The notes under the pieces are model-generated. The model was given only the letters and a program-made list of their open reading frames with translations, was not told the DNA's origin and made no database searches. The position numbers and the translations under genes were made by a program. A DNA stretch of 64,000 nucleotides. It comes from Diplonema japonicum. Its lineage: Eukaryota; Euglenozoa; Diplonemea; Diplonemida; Diplonemidae. This document shows positions 28,794 through 38,719 of this stretch, piece by piece (positions within the stretch are counted from its first letter, which is position 1; every line of letters starts with the position of its first letter). The stretch lies in the NCBI GenBank assembly GCA_964019335.1, contig OZ025665.1, forward strand, positions 124,001 through 188,000, in the 5' to 3' direction.

Positions 28794-28834
28794 AATCACT
28801 ATGATATAGGAACGAGGTGGTTAGCAACGGCCCG
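28794..28834. repeat. dispersed 40-nt repeat, copy 2
   Basis: Matches 6962-7000 with one short indel; the shared core is GTGGTTAGCAACGGCCCG. An A-run follows, as in copy 1. Confidence 0.55.
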
Positions 28835-30751
28835 AAAAAAAAAAAGAAAGGGTGCGTTATTGTTGTACGTGGGAGGTGGAATGATTGTTCTCTACAAGAA
28901 AAAAAAAAAAAAAATGAACGCCTCATAACTCTAAAAACCTGTTTAGCACACAGAGAACCGCTATTTCTTTTCGAAAATAATGGCTGCAATAATGAACTCG
29001 ACACTTCAAATAACTGAATGTTTCTTCCGACAGTCTTTTTCCCCCCCCCTCCTTTTTTTTTCTTTTTTGGAAAGAGGCCGGGCCCCTTTTCTACAAATAT
29101 AAGGAGTGACCACGAAAATATTTCTCCCGAAATCTTTTAAAACAACAGCCAAGATTCTTTCGAAAAAAAACTTTTCCTCCTCTATAGCCCCCCTAGAGCA
29201 AGTCCAAGATTGACCAGACGGGCTAGCTTATGGGCATAAAGGAAATCAGGAATATCAGCCATGTATTCTGTGTGTCTTGGAAGGAAGGAGGGGAAAGAGG
29301 CAGAGAAGAAAAAAAAAAAGGGGGAGTGGGGAGGGGGGGGGTCAGCAAGATGACGGCAAAAACTACCCCTGCTATCCCTCTGTCACTTGCTGTGCTGCCG
29401 AATGTCGTTGCTTTGACTCGCACCCTGGGAGGAAGAAACAAAAAAAAAAAACAAAAAAACCACTACTAGGGAGAGAAGCTGCTGGCGTGCCGCTTTCACC
29501 GAAAGAACACCATGGCATCATATTCTTTATAACTTTCTTATAATTTGGCAAAAAGGCTGGAAATGCAAGCCGAACGGAGAGAGAGGGTGGGGGGGGGGGG
29601 GGGGGGGAAGGTCTTTTTTTCTTTTTTTTTTCTTCTTCCTCCTTTAAATTTTAATTTTTGCTTTTTTTTTTTCTTTTTTCTTTTTTTTTTTTTTTTTTTT
29701 TTTTGCGTGTTGTTGGTGGACTGAACCACCTTTTCTTTTGGGCTTAACCTGCCAACTGATAAGGATAAGAGTGTCGGGTGAGCACAAAAAAAAAAAAAAA
29801 AAAAAAAAAAAGAAATCACACGCTGGCGTCTCCTACACAGGTTCCAGGTGACTTATTGTGCCGACCCTCCCCCCTTCCCTCCTCCTCTCCCCCCCTTTTT
29901 TTTGTTTTAGAAAAGAGCCTAAAACAACGACTGAGTAAACGTGCACCACCCCCCCCAAAGCTGAGCGGGTACGATAAATATATTTTCAAAAAAAAAAAAA
30001 AAAAAAAAAAAAGCCAGGTTGCCCCCTCTTTTCTCACCAAACGTCCACGATCGGAGGGTTAACACTTTGTATAGCTCGCCCGTCTTACAGGCACCCACAT
30101 GCTGGTGGGTGTTCTCCTCACACCCCTTCCACACACTACACATTCACATTTGGCTGCCGTTAAAAAAAAAAAAAAAACTCATGAAAAGAAAATAATATCA
30201 ATATCTTAGATTTCAACACTCGCTTCGTGCATGACTCACTCACTAGTCATTCCTCTTCTTCCCTTTTTCCTTTTTGCAGCGATTCGATCTTTTTTCGAGA
30301 CAAAAGAAAAGGGGGGAAGAAAACCTAGAGGTAAAAAAAAAAAAAGCAACGAAAAAAAAAAAAAAAAGAACAGAATGAAATTCAAAAGGACTCCCAAAAA
30401 AAATCTTTTTATTTCACTCTTCGTCATTTTCTTCACTCACTAGGGGGTAATTTAACGCGAAACGGCCATAATTTAAATTGGGGCTTTCAGAGTGAAAACA
30501 TGTGTCTTGTCGAAAAAATGTACCCAACCCCTTGAAAAATCTTTTGGGGACAGGGTATTTTGACTAATTTTGGCCATCTGAGGCCATTCCGGCCCTTAAA
30601 AGTGGGAATAAGTGCTTTACTTCCCCTTACCCCGTATTACCTTAGGAAAAGCCCCAAAAAGCTGACCTGCGTGAAAAAAAACAGCAGTGAAAGCAGTGAA
30701 GAGTGAGTGACTCAAATGACGAAAGAAATAAAACGACTTACTTGCTGTCAA

Positions 30752-30849
30752 ATGAGCCATTATTTAACACTCGTTACCGTTTTTTTGCACGAGGGCCCTG
30801 CGGGCCCTCGTGCAAAAAATTCGGGAACTCGGGTTAAATAATGACTCAT
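30752..30849. repeat. 98-bp hairpin element
   Basis: The inner stem is near-perfect: TTTTTTGCACGAGGGCCC pairs with GGGCCCTCGTGCAAAAAA around a 4-nt loop (CTGC). The outer arms ATGAGCCATTATTTAAC and GTTAAATAATGACTCAT also pair, with a mismatched middle. A small fold-back or MITE remnant, or an unusual structured RNA on either strand. Confidence 0.75.
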
Positions 30850-31029
30850 AATCTGTTGGCAATAAATAGCTATTTTTTTCTTTTTTAAAATTCTTCTTTC
30901 TGTTCTTTTGCGTGTTTTTTTCTCTTTTTTTGCAATTTCTTTTTTTGGGGGGGGGGTGGGAAACAGAAACTGGAATCGCCAGGATCTACAAGATGGGTTA
31001 ACCCAAAGAGGGGTTGAACTGGGTCCGTG

Positions 31030-31043
31030 CACCGTCCCTAGAG

Positions 31044-31078
<35 letters not shown>
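31030..31078 (+). repeat. shared 3' tail plus poly(A), copy 1
   Basis: CACCGTCCCTAGAGGGGTAAAA followed by about 30 A. The same block occurs 440 bp downstream at 31470. Upstream flanks differ, as expected for 3' ends of independent retroposon insertions. The preceding 40 bases (GGTTGAACTGG near 31010) faintly resemble a tRNA B box. Confidence 0.5.
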
Positions 31079-31081
<3 letters not shown>

Positions 31082-31469
31082 AAACGCCAGTAGAAGAAAT
31101 ATTACACGGTACTGGTGTTCTCCTACCTTGCTTAACCTGGGACTAATTTCACTTTCCTTTTTTTTTTTTAATTCTCTTTTTTCTTTTTTTTTTTTCTAAG
31201 GTTACTGTAAATCTCTTAATTCTTCCAGGACATTCTTTTTGCGGGACACCTTCTAAAGAATATTATAAACCCTTAATTTTGTATTTCCCACGATGCGATA
31301 CAAAAAGGCAAAAAGTCATCGAGCCTCCATGATAGGAAACGAAATTTGTTAGCAAAGACAACCACCTCGTCGCGGCCAACGTATCTTGCCGACGTCGATC
31401 GTTGTGCTGACGTTGACCCCCCAACGTCTTAGCTTGATCGCCGACACGGACGTGTCCCTCCTCCAACTC

Positions 31470-31501
31470 CACCGTCCCTAGAGGGGTAAAAAAAAAAAAA
31501 C
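31470..31501 (+). repeat. shared 3' tail plus poly(A), copy 2
   Basis: CACCGTCCCTAGAGGGGTAAAA again, followed by a shorter A-run and then CGCTGG. See copy 1 at 31030. Confidence 0.5.
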
Positions 31502-31819
31502 GCTGGAAAAATAAGGGACATAATTCTTCAGGGCACTTTTTCTTTTTTTTCCCCCGGACAAAAATGAAGAGATTTACACGTACTTTATATCACGAACAGT
31601 CTGTAGGAAGTCTCTTATTCCCGTATAAAAAAAAGGGTGGAAGGAAGGGGGGGGGGGGGGGAGTTGAATATAACATAGAGAAATAAAATACTAGCTATGG
31701 AAAAAAAATAAATAAATAAAAATAGAGCCTACTTCTTTTTCTTCCTTCTTTTTTTTTTTTTTTTTTTTGTTCATTTCTTTTTGAAGGCGGTATCTTCTTT
31801 TTTCCTTCTTATTTCTTTG

Positions 31820-34800
31820 TCATCCTATGGGTACCTTATAAGCCCCTTGTAAGTGCTCAGACACCCCTGCATTGGTATACTGCATGTGAGCTTGTGTGAA
31901 TATTGCAGGGCGCGCTTCTGGAGAAGACAACTGTGTAGCAGTGAAGGAAAGCGCATGCCCACTGACAAGGAACATGGAGTAAATCTGAGACTCGGTGTAA
32001 CATTTATGAAGAATGGTAAGGGCTGATGACTTCTTGCCCCTGAAGGCCTCGTGCTGCCCTAGGTACAAAGAATACAACGGCCGAGCCCAGACCAAATGGT
32101 TGCTGTAGGCACGTAGAAGAGACAGCAGAAACGAAACCTGTTTTTGATGCTCTTCTTCCGACTGTTCCAGCTTGACCAGCTCCACCACTGGAACTGCCAG
32201 CAAGACCTCCAATGTGCTCATCAGCGATATCACAGTGATTACAGACGGGACCGTTTTCCGAATCTCGGCGTGGCGCAGGCTGCTCTCAAACCCTAGCCGG
32301 CACGCGTTCTGCACGTCCTCTTCACGCAAGCACGCCAGAGCCTTCACGGCCACCCGCAGAGCAGCAAGTTTCTTATCCGACCATATGGTCCCTCCGTTGG
32401 ACAGTGCTAGGGTGCTCGTCTTGTTGATCTTGTCACTCCCGGTCTGTGCCTTCCCTGTGTCGCCTATAAGGGTGCACTCGATGAATACAGATAGCAGCAC
32501 AGAGTAGGCTTCCATGCGTTTGTCTTGCACGGAGTGTGCTGTCTTTGAGCAACTCAGCAGCCTCCTGTTGGCCTCAGACGGCTTCCCTGTCAGTGCCTTC
32601 AGAACAGCAACAGAAACGTGCATCGCCTGTAGTATCGGAAGGTCCACGTCCCCCTTGAATCTGTGTCGCAGGTTCTGTTCCGCCTGCTTCACAGCGCCGA
32701 TGCCCATCAGCATAAGGGCGGACATGCGGTTAATGCTCACCTTGTCGGACGGGAACTTTGCCTTAGCCGCCTTTGCCGTGCTGACGATGGTGCTCGAGGC
32801 GGTTTTGACAGCAAGCGCGGGCAGCTTCTGCAGCATGTACAACATCCCGCGTTTGCCGCGAAGGTGTGGCAGGTTCTCGTCGACACCGTGACTCACCTCG
32901 AGGCCCTTCAAGCTGTAGTAGACGGCCAGCAAAGCATCGTCGTTGTGGTACGACACAATGGCCAAGGTGTAGTAGGCCTGCAGGAGCTCCACGGCGTGGG
33001 GATGCGGTGCGCCTTCGAACGAAGATCCCATCCAGAGTTTGCACCTCTGGTACCCGATGAACATCGGGAGGCCGCACCCCACAGGGGGCTGCTCCCTGCA
33101 GGCATGCAAAACATCCAGTGCATTGACGCAGGCACCTTCGAAGTCGCCCGCTTGGTACATCGATTGGCACAACCCCGCCAGCCACCGTAGCCGTGTCGAT
33201 GTCTGGTCGGTCTCATCGTGGATGGTGAGGGCGAGGAGGGCAAAGCGCGTCGCGTCCATAGCCTTCCCTTTTGAGAGGGACTCGTCGACGGCCTTGGAGA
33301 GGTAGTGCAAAGCCCTGTTGTGTGCACCAGCCGATGTGTAGTGGTGGATCAACGTCGGGAGGTCGAAGTTGTTCGTTTGGCTCGACTCAGCCTCGATCTC
33401 CGCTGCCACCAGTGTGTGGAACAACCGCCGCTCCTTCTTCAGCAGCATGCCGTACAGCACGTCCACGATCAGGTGCAGCTTGAAGGTGTACACCATCCCC
33501 AGCGGTGTCGTCCCCGCGGCCGATGTTGGCTTTGACACCCTTGACCCCATCGAGATCACAGATGACCTGCCCTGCCGTGTCCGCCGCGATGGCTGTGTTG
33601 TTGCGGTCTTTCCTTTGGTTTCGTACTCAGACTTCAGCATCGTGACGAACCCCGTATCTTCCAGTAGCGAAAAGACTTCCCGCAGCGCGGGCACACTAGC
33701 TTCTTTCAGTATCTTGCTTAGCAGCTCCAAACTGAAAGTAGGGCCTATCACGCTTGCAACCTTTAAGTAGTGCTGGTGCTGCGGCGGTAGCCTGTCGACC
33801 CTTCCTGTGATGACGCCCTCGATCCCATCAGGGAGTGTGATCTTCGTAGTGTCGACACCGGGAGCGAACCTCGCCCTGTCGGCGATAACGATGGGGGAGT
33901 TCTCTTGGTCGACCAACGCGACGAGGATTTGCTCGGCGAAGCCCGGGTTGCCACCTGACTTTGCGTGCACGATGTTGACAATGAGTTCGTCAACAGGGCA
34001 GCCGAGGACCTTTCTGAAGAGGGAAGCAGTGGCAGACTTGTCCAAGGGACATAAAACCACCTCCATAACGGGGCCGTCTTTGAAGAAAGCGTTACTGCCG
34101 CCCCAGTCTTCAAGATCTCGTGACTTTGACATGCTCTTGGGTGCAGGGCGAATGACCCCCTGCCCCATGGGCACTGAATCTTCAGATCGCTGTGTCACAA
34201 TAACGCCCACATTTTCCAACGTCCGCAAGATGTGTGTCACCACCGATAGCGTCTCAGGATCGGCCCAGTGAGCGTCGTCGATGCAGATCAGCACTGCTCC
34301 GTCGTACGCCCTCTTGATGAGCCCTGTCGCGATGTCCTGCAGTGCGTCTGCGCGTTCGGAGTCTGTCAGTGCCGCACTCTCTTCTGTCTCCATCAGGCTC
34401 AGGTTCGGGACGATCGTGTTCAACAAGGGTCGGAGCCCAGGATCCGTCGCATCGATATCGACGCAGAACCAAGCCAAAGGCCTCCGTGCCAACCCTGACA
34501 GCAGCACCTGCAGACAGCTGTACGGCACATCCTTATCCAACTGCAACCCCTGCGAGCATATCACAGTCACGCCTCGGTGTGAAGCATCTTCTGATATCTT
34601 CCGCAGCATGACTGACTTCCCCATCGCAGCATCGCCGTAGATAGACACAGCACGATGCGAGGGGTGCGTCGCGCTGGGAGTGGTCATTCCCATCACACCC
34701 GCACCCTTAATGCCCCACACTGAATCGAGAACAGCTCTGAGTTGCAAGTCCCGACCGAATATTTGTTCTGCTTGCCGTTGGTCAGTACTTCCTGATAGCG

Positions 34801-36544
34801 ACTCGTATTCGTCGAATTCCAACTCGTCCATCGACACCTCGTGGCGTCGTTTCCCGCGTTTGCCGTTCCTCTGCCCAATGCTGCTGTTTGAGGAGTTGCC
34901 TGTATCGGTGCGTGACGGTGAAGGGAACATTGGAGGTCTGCGCTGCTTGCTTATCCGGTTGTTGCCATCGACGACCTCCCACACCTTAGATCCTGCTAGC
35001 TTCCCTTTCAGTGCGACCTCTGCACCACCTTCAAATCGAAACATCGACGCGCACAACTGCTGTGTCACGTCGTCCGTGAAAATTGTGCACACAGGCCCAT
35101 CACAGAAGGTGCGTTTAGAGACCTCCGTAGACGCATGCTGCATGACTCTGGCTGCTAGGTTGATCCCATCACCTAACACTGTGTATTCCCGTCGGCTTGA
35201 GGAGCCGCAGTATCCGCAATAGGCCTTGGACCTGCTGATCCCAAACGCCAGCGAACAAACTGACTCAAACTTACAGAATATCGACCAGGAAAACGCCAGC
35301 GCCCTGATCGCGTCGTCTTCGTGAGCATGGCCTGGGAGGCCGAAGACGCACAGCAGCACTACGCCCTTGTCGTCATAGAGGACCTTGTTCAAGACACCGT
35401 CACGTGTGGCAAGCTCAACCTGGATCGCTGTCAGGGAGGTCTGTACAACGCTAGCTAAGTCCTTCTCAGGGTCGCCTAGGATGCGGATGAAGATGGTCGA
35501 GACTGTCCGCAGCTCGCCGGGACGTCCCCATGTGTTCACAACGGTGTCGCAGAGGAATTTGTAGATGCGCTGCTTCAAGACGCTTTCCTCTGCGGGGTCT
35601 GTTGGGATAAGGGCTTCCATGGTTTCCTTGTTCTGGATGCTGCGAGGCAGCACAGGGTTGATGACAGACACCAGACGGTGGACTTTGAAAGGCTGCCCAG
35701 GGACAGAAACGGTCACAACGCTCTTCTCACCCAAGATCTCTTTAGCAGTGTTAGACAGCACGATCTCGTCCATCTTGGCAATGTCCGCGATGACCACCGC
35801 CTGCCGGATGCCCTCGCCGGCTGTCATGTACTTCCATGAGTCGTGCACACCGCCGACAATGGCGAACTCGACGTCGCCGACGCCCAAGGCGATGTGGACA
35901 CCAAGGCGGATGGCAGGATCTCTTGGGGAGAATTGGATGGTCTGCGATGCTGTTTCGATGACAAGGCGGCTGGCGCACGACGCTGCAAGGGACGCCACGC
36001 TGTGCAGGTCGGCGTCGTCCTCGGCCTTCCATGTTGCAAGGATCGCGTCACCGGAGAACTGCATCACATCCCCACCGAACTCAGCGATGATGTCCAGTAG
36101 TAGAACGAAAAAGTTGTTCAAATGATCGGCGATGCTGTTTGAGCCGTCGACAGACCGCCGGAGCTCCTCAGTGATACGCGTGAAGCCGCATACATCAATG
36201 AAGAGGGCCGCTGCCTTGAAATCGATTTGCTTGAAGGCGATAGCAGTCTTCTCAGTAAGCTGGCTGAGTAACAACCGAGGTACGTATCCTGCCAGGCCTG
36301 CTACATCGATGCCCTTCAGCATCTTCTCCCTTGCCGACGCAATCGCCGCCTCCTGTGCGCTCCCGTTTGAACCCGATGAGCCATTACTCCGTACGTTGTC
36401 TCTCGCCGACAGCAGTGCCCCCGTCGGGCTCGACATGAAGCCAAGTGACGTCAGTGAGTCACTGCTAGTCAGCCCCCATGATTTCTGCCCTGATCCCGAC
36501 TCGCTGAAGCCCTCACGTGCTCGTGGAGGGACATTGTCAGGCAT
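31820..36544 (-). CDS. ADCY10: soluble adenylyl cyclase (ADCY10-type)
   Basis: 1574 aa, close to human ADCY10 (about 1610). Two class III cyclase domains: C1 at about 105-260 with metal-binding Asp117 (FIDVCGFT) and Asp166 (FSGDAIL), and C2 at about 350-530 (NKVLYDDKGVVLLCVFGLPG; RREYTVLGDGINLAARVM). Then a P-loop ATPase with Walker A GDAAMGKS (637-644) and Walker B near 765 (AVLICIDDAHWAD), and a long helical TPR-like C-terminus. This order is specific to bicarbonate- and calcium-responsive soluble cyclases, which make cAMP from ATP without a membrane anchor. Start: the ATG at 36544, seven bases after TTCTACAG. The open frame continues to 37147, but that part belongs to exons and introns of the upstream gene. 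Confidence 0.88.
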   Translation of the reverse strand: MPDNVPPRAREGFSESGSGQKSWGLTSSDSLTSLGFMSSPTGALLSARDNVRSNGSSGSNGSAQEAAIASAREKMLKGIDVAGLAGYVPRLLLSQLTEKTAIAFKQIDFKAAALFIDVCGFTRITEELRRSVDGSNSIADHLNNFFVLLLDIIAEFGGDVMQFSGDAILATWKAEDDADLHSVASLAASCASRLVIETASQTIQFSPRDPAIRLGVHIALGVGDVEFAIVGGVHDSWKYMTAGEGIRQAVVIADIAKMDEIVLSNTAKEILGEKSVVTVSVPGQPFKVHRLVSVINPVLPRSIQNKETMEALIPTDPAEESVLKQRIYKFLCDTVVNTWGRPGELRTVSTIFIRILGDPEKDLASVVQTSLTAIQVELATRDGVLNKVLYDDKGVVLLCVFGLPGHAHEDDAIRALAFSWSIFCKFESVCSLAFGISRSKAYCGYCGSSSRREYTVLGDGINLAARVMQHASTEVSKRTFCDGPVCTIFTDDVTQQLCASMFRFEGGAEVALKGKLAGSKVWEVVDGNNRISKQRRPPMFPSPSRTDTGNSSNSSIGQRNGKRGKRRHEVSMDELEFDEYESLSGSTDQRQAEQIFGRDLQLRAVLDSVWGIKGAGVMGMTTPSATHPSHRAVSIYGDAAMGKSVMLRKISEDASHRGVTVICSQGLQLDKDVPYSCLQVLLSGLARRPLAWFCVDIDATDPGLRPLLNTIVPNLSLMETEESAALTDSERADALQDIATGLIKRAYDGAVLICIDDAHWADPETLSVVTHILRTLENVGVIVTQRSEDSVPMGQGVIRPAPKSMSKSRDLEDWGGSNAFFKDGPVMEVVLCPLDKSATASLFRKVLGCPVDELIVNIVHAKSGGNPGFAEQILVALVDQENSPIVIADRARFAPGVDTTKITLPDGIEGVITGRVDRLPPQHQHYLKVASVIGPTFSLELLSKILKEASVPALREVFSLLEDTGFVTMLKSEYETKGKTATTQPSRRTRQGRSSVISMGSRVSKPTSAAGTTPLGMVYTFKLHLIVDVLYGMLLKKERRLFHTLVAAEIEAESSQTNNFDLPTLIHHYTSAGAHNRALHYLSKAVDESLSKGKAMDATRFALLALTIHDETDQTSTRLRWLAGLCQSMYQAGDFEGACVNALDVLHACREQPPVGCGLPMFIGYQRCKLWMGSSFEGAPHPHAVELLQAYYTLAIVSYHNDDALLAVYYSLKGLEVSHGVDENLPHLRGKRGMLYMLQKLPALAVKTASSTIVSTAKAAKAKFPSDKVSINRMSALMLMGIGAVKQAEQNLRHRFKGDVDLPILQAMHVSVAVLKALTGKPSEANRRLLSCSKTAHSVQDKRMEAYSVLLSVFIECTLIGDTGKAQTGSDKINKTSTLALSNGGTIWSDKKLAALRVAVKALACLREEDVQNACRLGFESSLRHAEIRKTVPSVITVISLMSTLEVLLAVPVVELVKLEQSEEEHQKQVSFLLSLLRAYSNHLVWARPLYSLYLGQHEAFRGKKSSALTILHKCYTESQIYSMFLVSGHALSFTATQLSSPEARPAIFTQAHMQYTNAGVSEHLQGAYKVPIG

Positions 36545-36551
36545 CCCTTTC

Positions 36552-36554
36552 CTG
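36552..36554 (-). promoter_or_regulatory. putative trans-splice acceptor for the cyclase
   Basis: Minus strand CCGCAATTCTACAG, then GAAAGGG and the ATG. It sits inside the 113-nt gap after the upstream gene's TAA at 36658. A seven-base remainder before the ATG means almost the whole 5' UTR would come from an added leader. Confidence 0.6.
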
Positions 36555-36657
36555 TAGAATTGCGGTTTAGCCTCATGCAACGAACGAAGATAAAATAATA
36601 AAGAAACACTTCTTAGAAATAGACACACTTCCGTCTTGATCGCTTGTTCGATTCTCC

Positions 36658-38607
36658 TTAGTGTCCGAATGGAGCCGGAGATGCGGCCGGTGAGAACACA
36701 CTCTTCCTTGCATATTTCCCCATGATTTTCGGCTGTGTGTATATGTGTGTTTGTTTTAATTAATTTGGCACATACAGCACGGGCGAACTGCTCAAGGCCT
36801 TGTTCGTTGACCATGTTGAAGGGTTGATGCCAGCTGTTTGTCTTGTACTCTTGCATGCCTGTTTTTTTTTTTCTTTTTCCTTTTCCTTTTTCTTCCCAAT
36901 TCACACCTTCTGCCTCGAACATGGTAGGGGGGTCCTCCACGTCCGCGTACAACTCCTTCGCACACGCTTTGTCTAAGTAGTTGTATTGGCCATCGAGGAT
37001 AAATACATCTGTGTTGTTTCTTTCTTTCATGTCCCCTCCAGCCATACCAGCATTGGGCAATTGAGGTTCTAAGTGGCTGCCTCGGTAAAGTGCGAGTTGC
37101 TGTATTATAAATTCGGGAGAGGTAAAAAAAAAACTTTTTTTTCGCATACATGAAGAACCGCCTTTGCAGGTGCCCGGTGTTGCTCGATGATGGCAGGGTT
37201 CAATGAGCCGCTGAAGGTGTCGGACTTTGTGAGGGTCCCTGTCTTGCCGTAGAAAGTCGGAGTGGAGGTGTGGCGGCTGTCATCTTCCTTGAGAGACTCC
37301 AGCTCTTTCTGCTTAAGGGCGTTGAGGGACCTGTGGGTGTCGATGATGGAACGGCACCACGGTGCATCGATAATCTGCACCTCTGATGAGGTGGACGTCG
37401 CGATGCACGCAGGGATCCTTGCTGTTTCCCCCGTGGCGGTTTTTACTTCTATCATGCTTTCGAAGTTCTTTCGTGTTTTCTCCAATTCATCCGAAAGAGC
37501 CTCATGGGCCCTCCCTGGCGTGTTCCTCAAGTACTCTCGCACCTTCTTCACAGTGTCCAATTCAGTGCTCTTAAGAATCGCCTCAAACCACTGCTGACCT
37601 TCTTCTGTCGCATTCTGCCCCAGCACGTCAGTGGTGACCTTTTCCTCGTCATTTGCCGTTTCAACCACTTCCATCATCCTCACTGCCGCCACCCGGAGGG
37701 TTAGCGTTGGGCCAAAGGTGATCGGATTCCGGCCTTTCCACTCCAAGATGGTGAACGGGGATGTTGGTGCGTGGGGTACAGATGCCGCCCAAGGTTCGGA
37801 GATAACGGTCGACGTGGCCTCCGCCCTTCGCAGCACGGCGTTGGGCAGCTTGAACTCCTGCGTCAAGACCCTGACCGTGGATAAGGATTGGAACAGAACC
37901 CACCGCTTTGCCAGGATTCGGGCGAATATTTCCGCGTCATCCATGCCCCCGTACTCCAGGCTGTTCCTCGTCTCGGTGATTTCCTTTTCGATGGCGTCCT
38001 TCGACGTGAGGCCCGATTCTGTTGCTGTCTCCAAGGTCATGTTTCTGATGAGCTTTTCTGTGAAGTCGTGTTGCAGGCCTACCTCCTCGACGCAGTCTCG
38101 GAGGAACTTCAGGTTTTGCCTTTCAAGGCAGCGCTGGCACGGTCGGTGAACAGCCTCTTCGTTGATGAGGTGCTGCACGGAGGCGTCGTCGAGCAGCTTG
38201 GTAGATCTCGCGTTTTCCAACACAGAGGCGGAGGTGAAAGTAGGGTCGATGAAAAGGTCGCCCTCTTCGTATTCCTTTGGGTCAAGACCCTGCAGCTCTA
38301 CGGAGTCTAGGACACGGAGGTCCATGCGAGGGACGGCAGGCAGGGCGTACGCCTCCAGGGTGTGTTCCTGCCCCCACTTCATCCATATCGCATTGTTCCG
38401 CATCCCCATCACTACCCCAACCTGCCCGATTCTTGCCCCCGCATACGCCCTTACCCTGAACCCAGATTCCAGCCCTGTCATCCGCCGCAAGTTCCCATCC
38501 CTCTCTGTTTCCACTTGCAGCACCTTGCTGTTGTGCACCAACAGAAGCGGCCGTGCCATCAACACAGACGCCGCGCTGCACAGCCTCGACCGGGTCAGGG
38601 ACAACAT
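36658..38607 (-). CDS. 602-aa protein, unknown, four exons
   Basis: CDS is complement(36658..36732, 36776..36858, 36907..37099, 37150..38607). The introns are 50 nt (GTATGC...TACAG), 48 nt (GTGTGA...ACAG) and 43 nt (GTATGT...CACAG); all phases agree and the TAA falls 113 nt before the cyclase ATG. The N-terminus (MLSLTRSRLCSAASVLMARP) could be a mitochondrial or other targeting segment. Residues about 45-85 look SH3/KOW-like (VRAYAGARIGQVGVVMGM). A CxxC pair is present (CQRCLERQNLKFL). The rest is helical and charged. The penultimate exons are polar (DVFILDGQYNYLDKACAKEL). No family recognised. An acceptor TTATCACAG ends at 38630, before the ATG at 38607. Confidence 0.72.
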
Positions 38608-38719
38608 CCTCCTTCGGCACCCCCCGCCTCTGTGATAAGGTTAAAAGGATAACAAGGAAAAGAAGAAGAATAGATGGGGTCTTTTGGTATCGTTCCCCCT
38701 TTTTTTCTCTTTTGATAGG

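Larger units (their letters stand above)
27960..31819. other. 3.9-kb gene-poor region with repeats
   Basis: No supported gene on either strand. It holds many A/T runs, G/C runs (29589-29607; 29338-29341), the dispersed repeat at 28794-28834, a 98-bp hairpin (30752-30849), and two copies of a shared tail (31030 and 31470). The section 30440-30680 is non-repetitive and AT/GGCC-rich; its style resembles the palindrome at 52.9 kb, but no alignment was made. Confidence 0.6.

Noticed and set aside
30752-30849. Rho-independent-type terminator
   Set aside because: The hairpin with T-run looks like one, but every neighbouring gene is eukaryotic and spliced; an inverted-repeat element is more likely.
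36545-37147. N-terminal extension of the cyclase to 37147
   Set aside because: The segment contains exons 2-4 of the upstream 602-aa gene with matching GT-AG introns and a stop at 36658; the cyclase has its own acceptor and ATG at 36544.
37105-37149. C-terminal tail KKVFFLPLPNL of the 500-codon frame
   Set aside because: It is the translation of a 50-nt GTATGC...TACAG intron; splicing continues the protein in frame.
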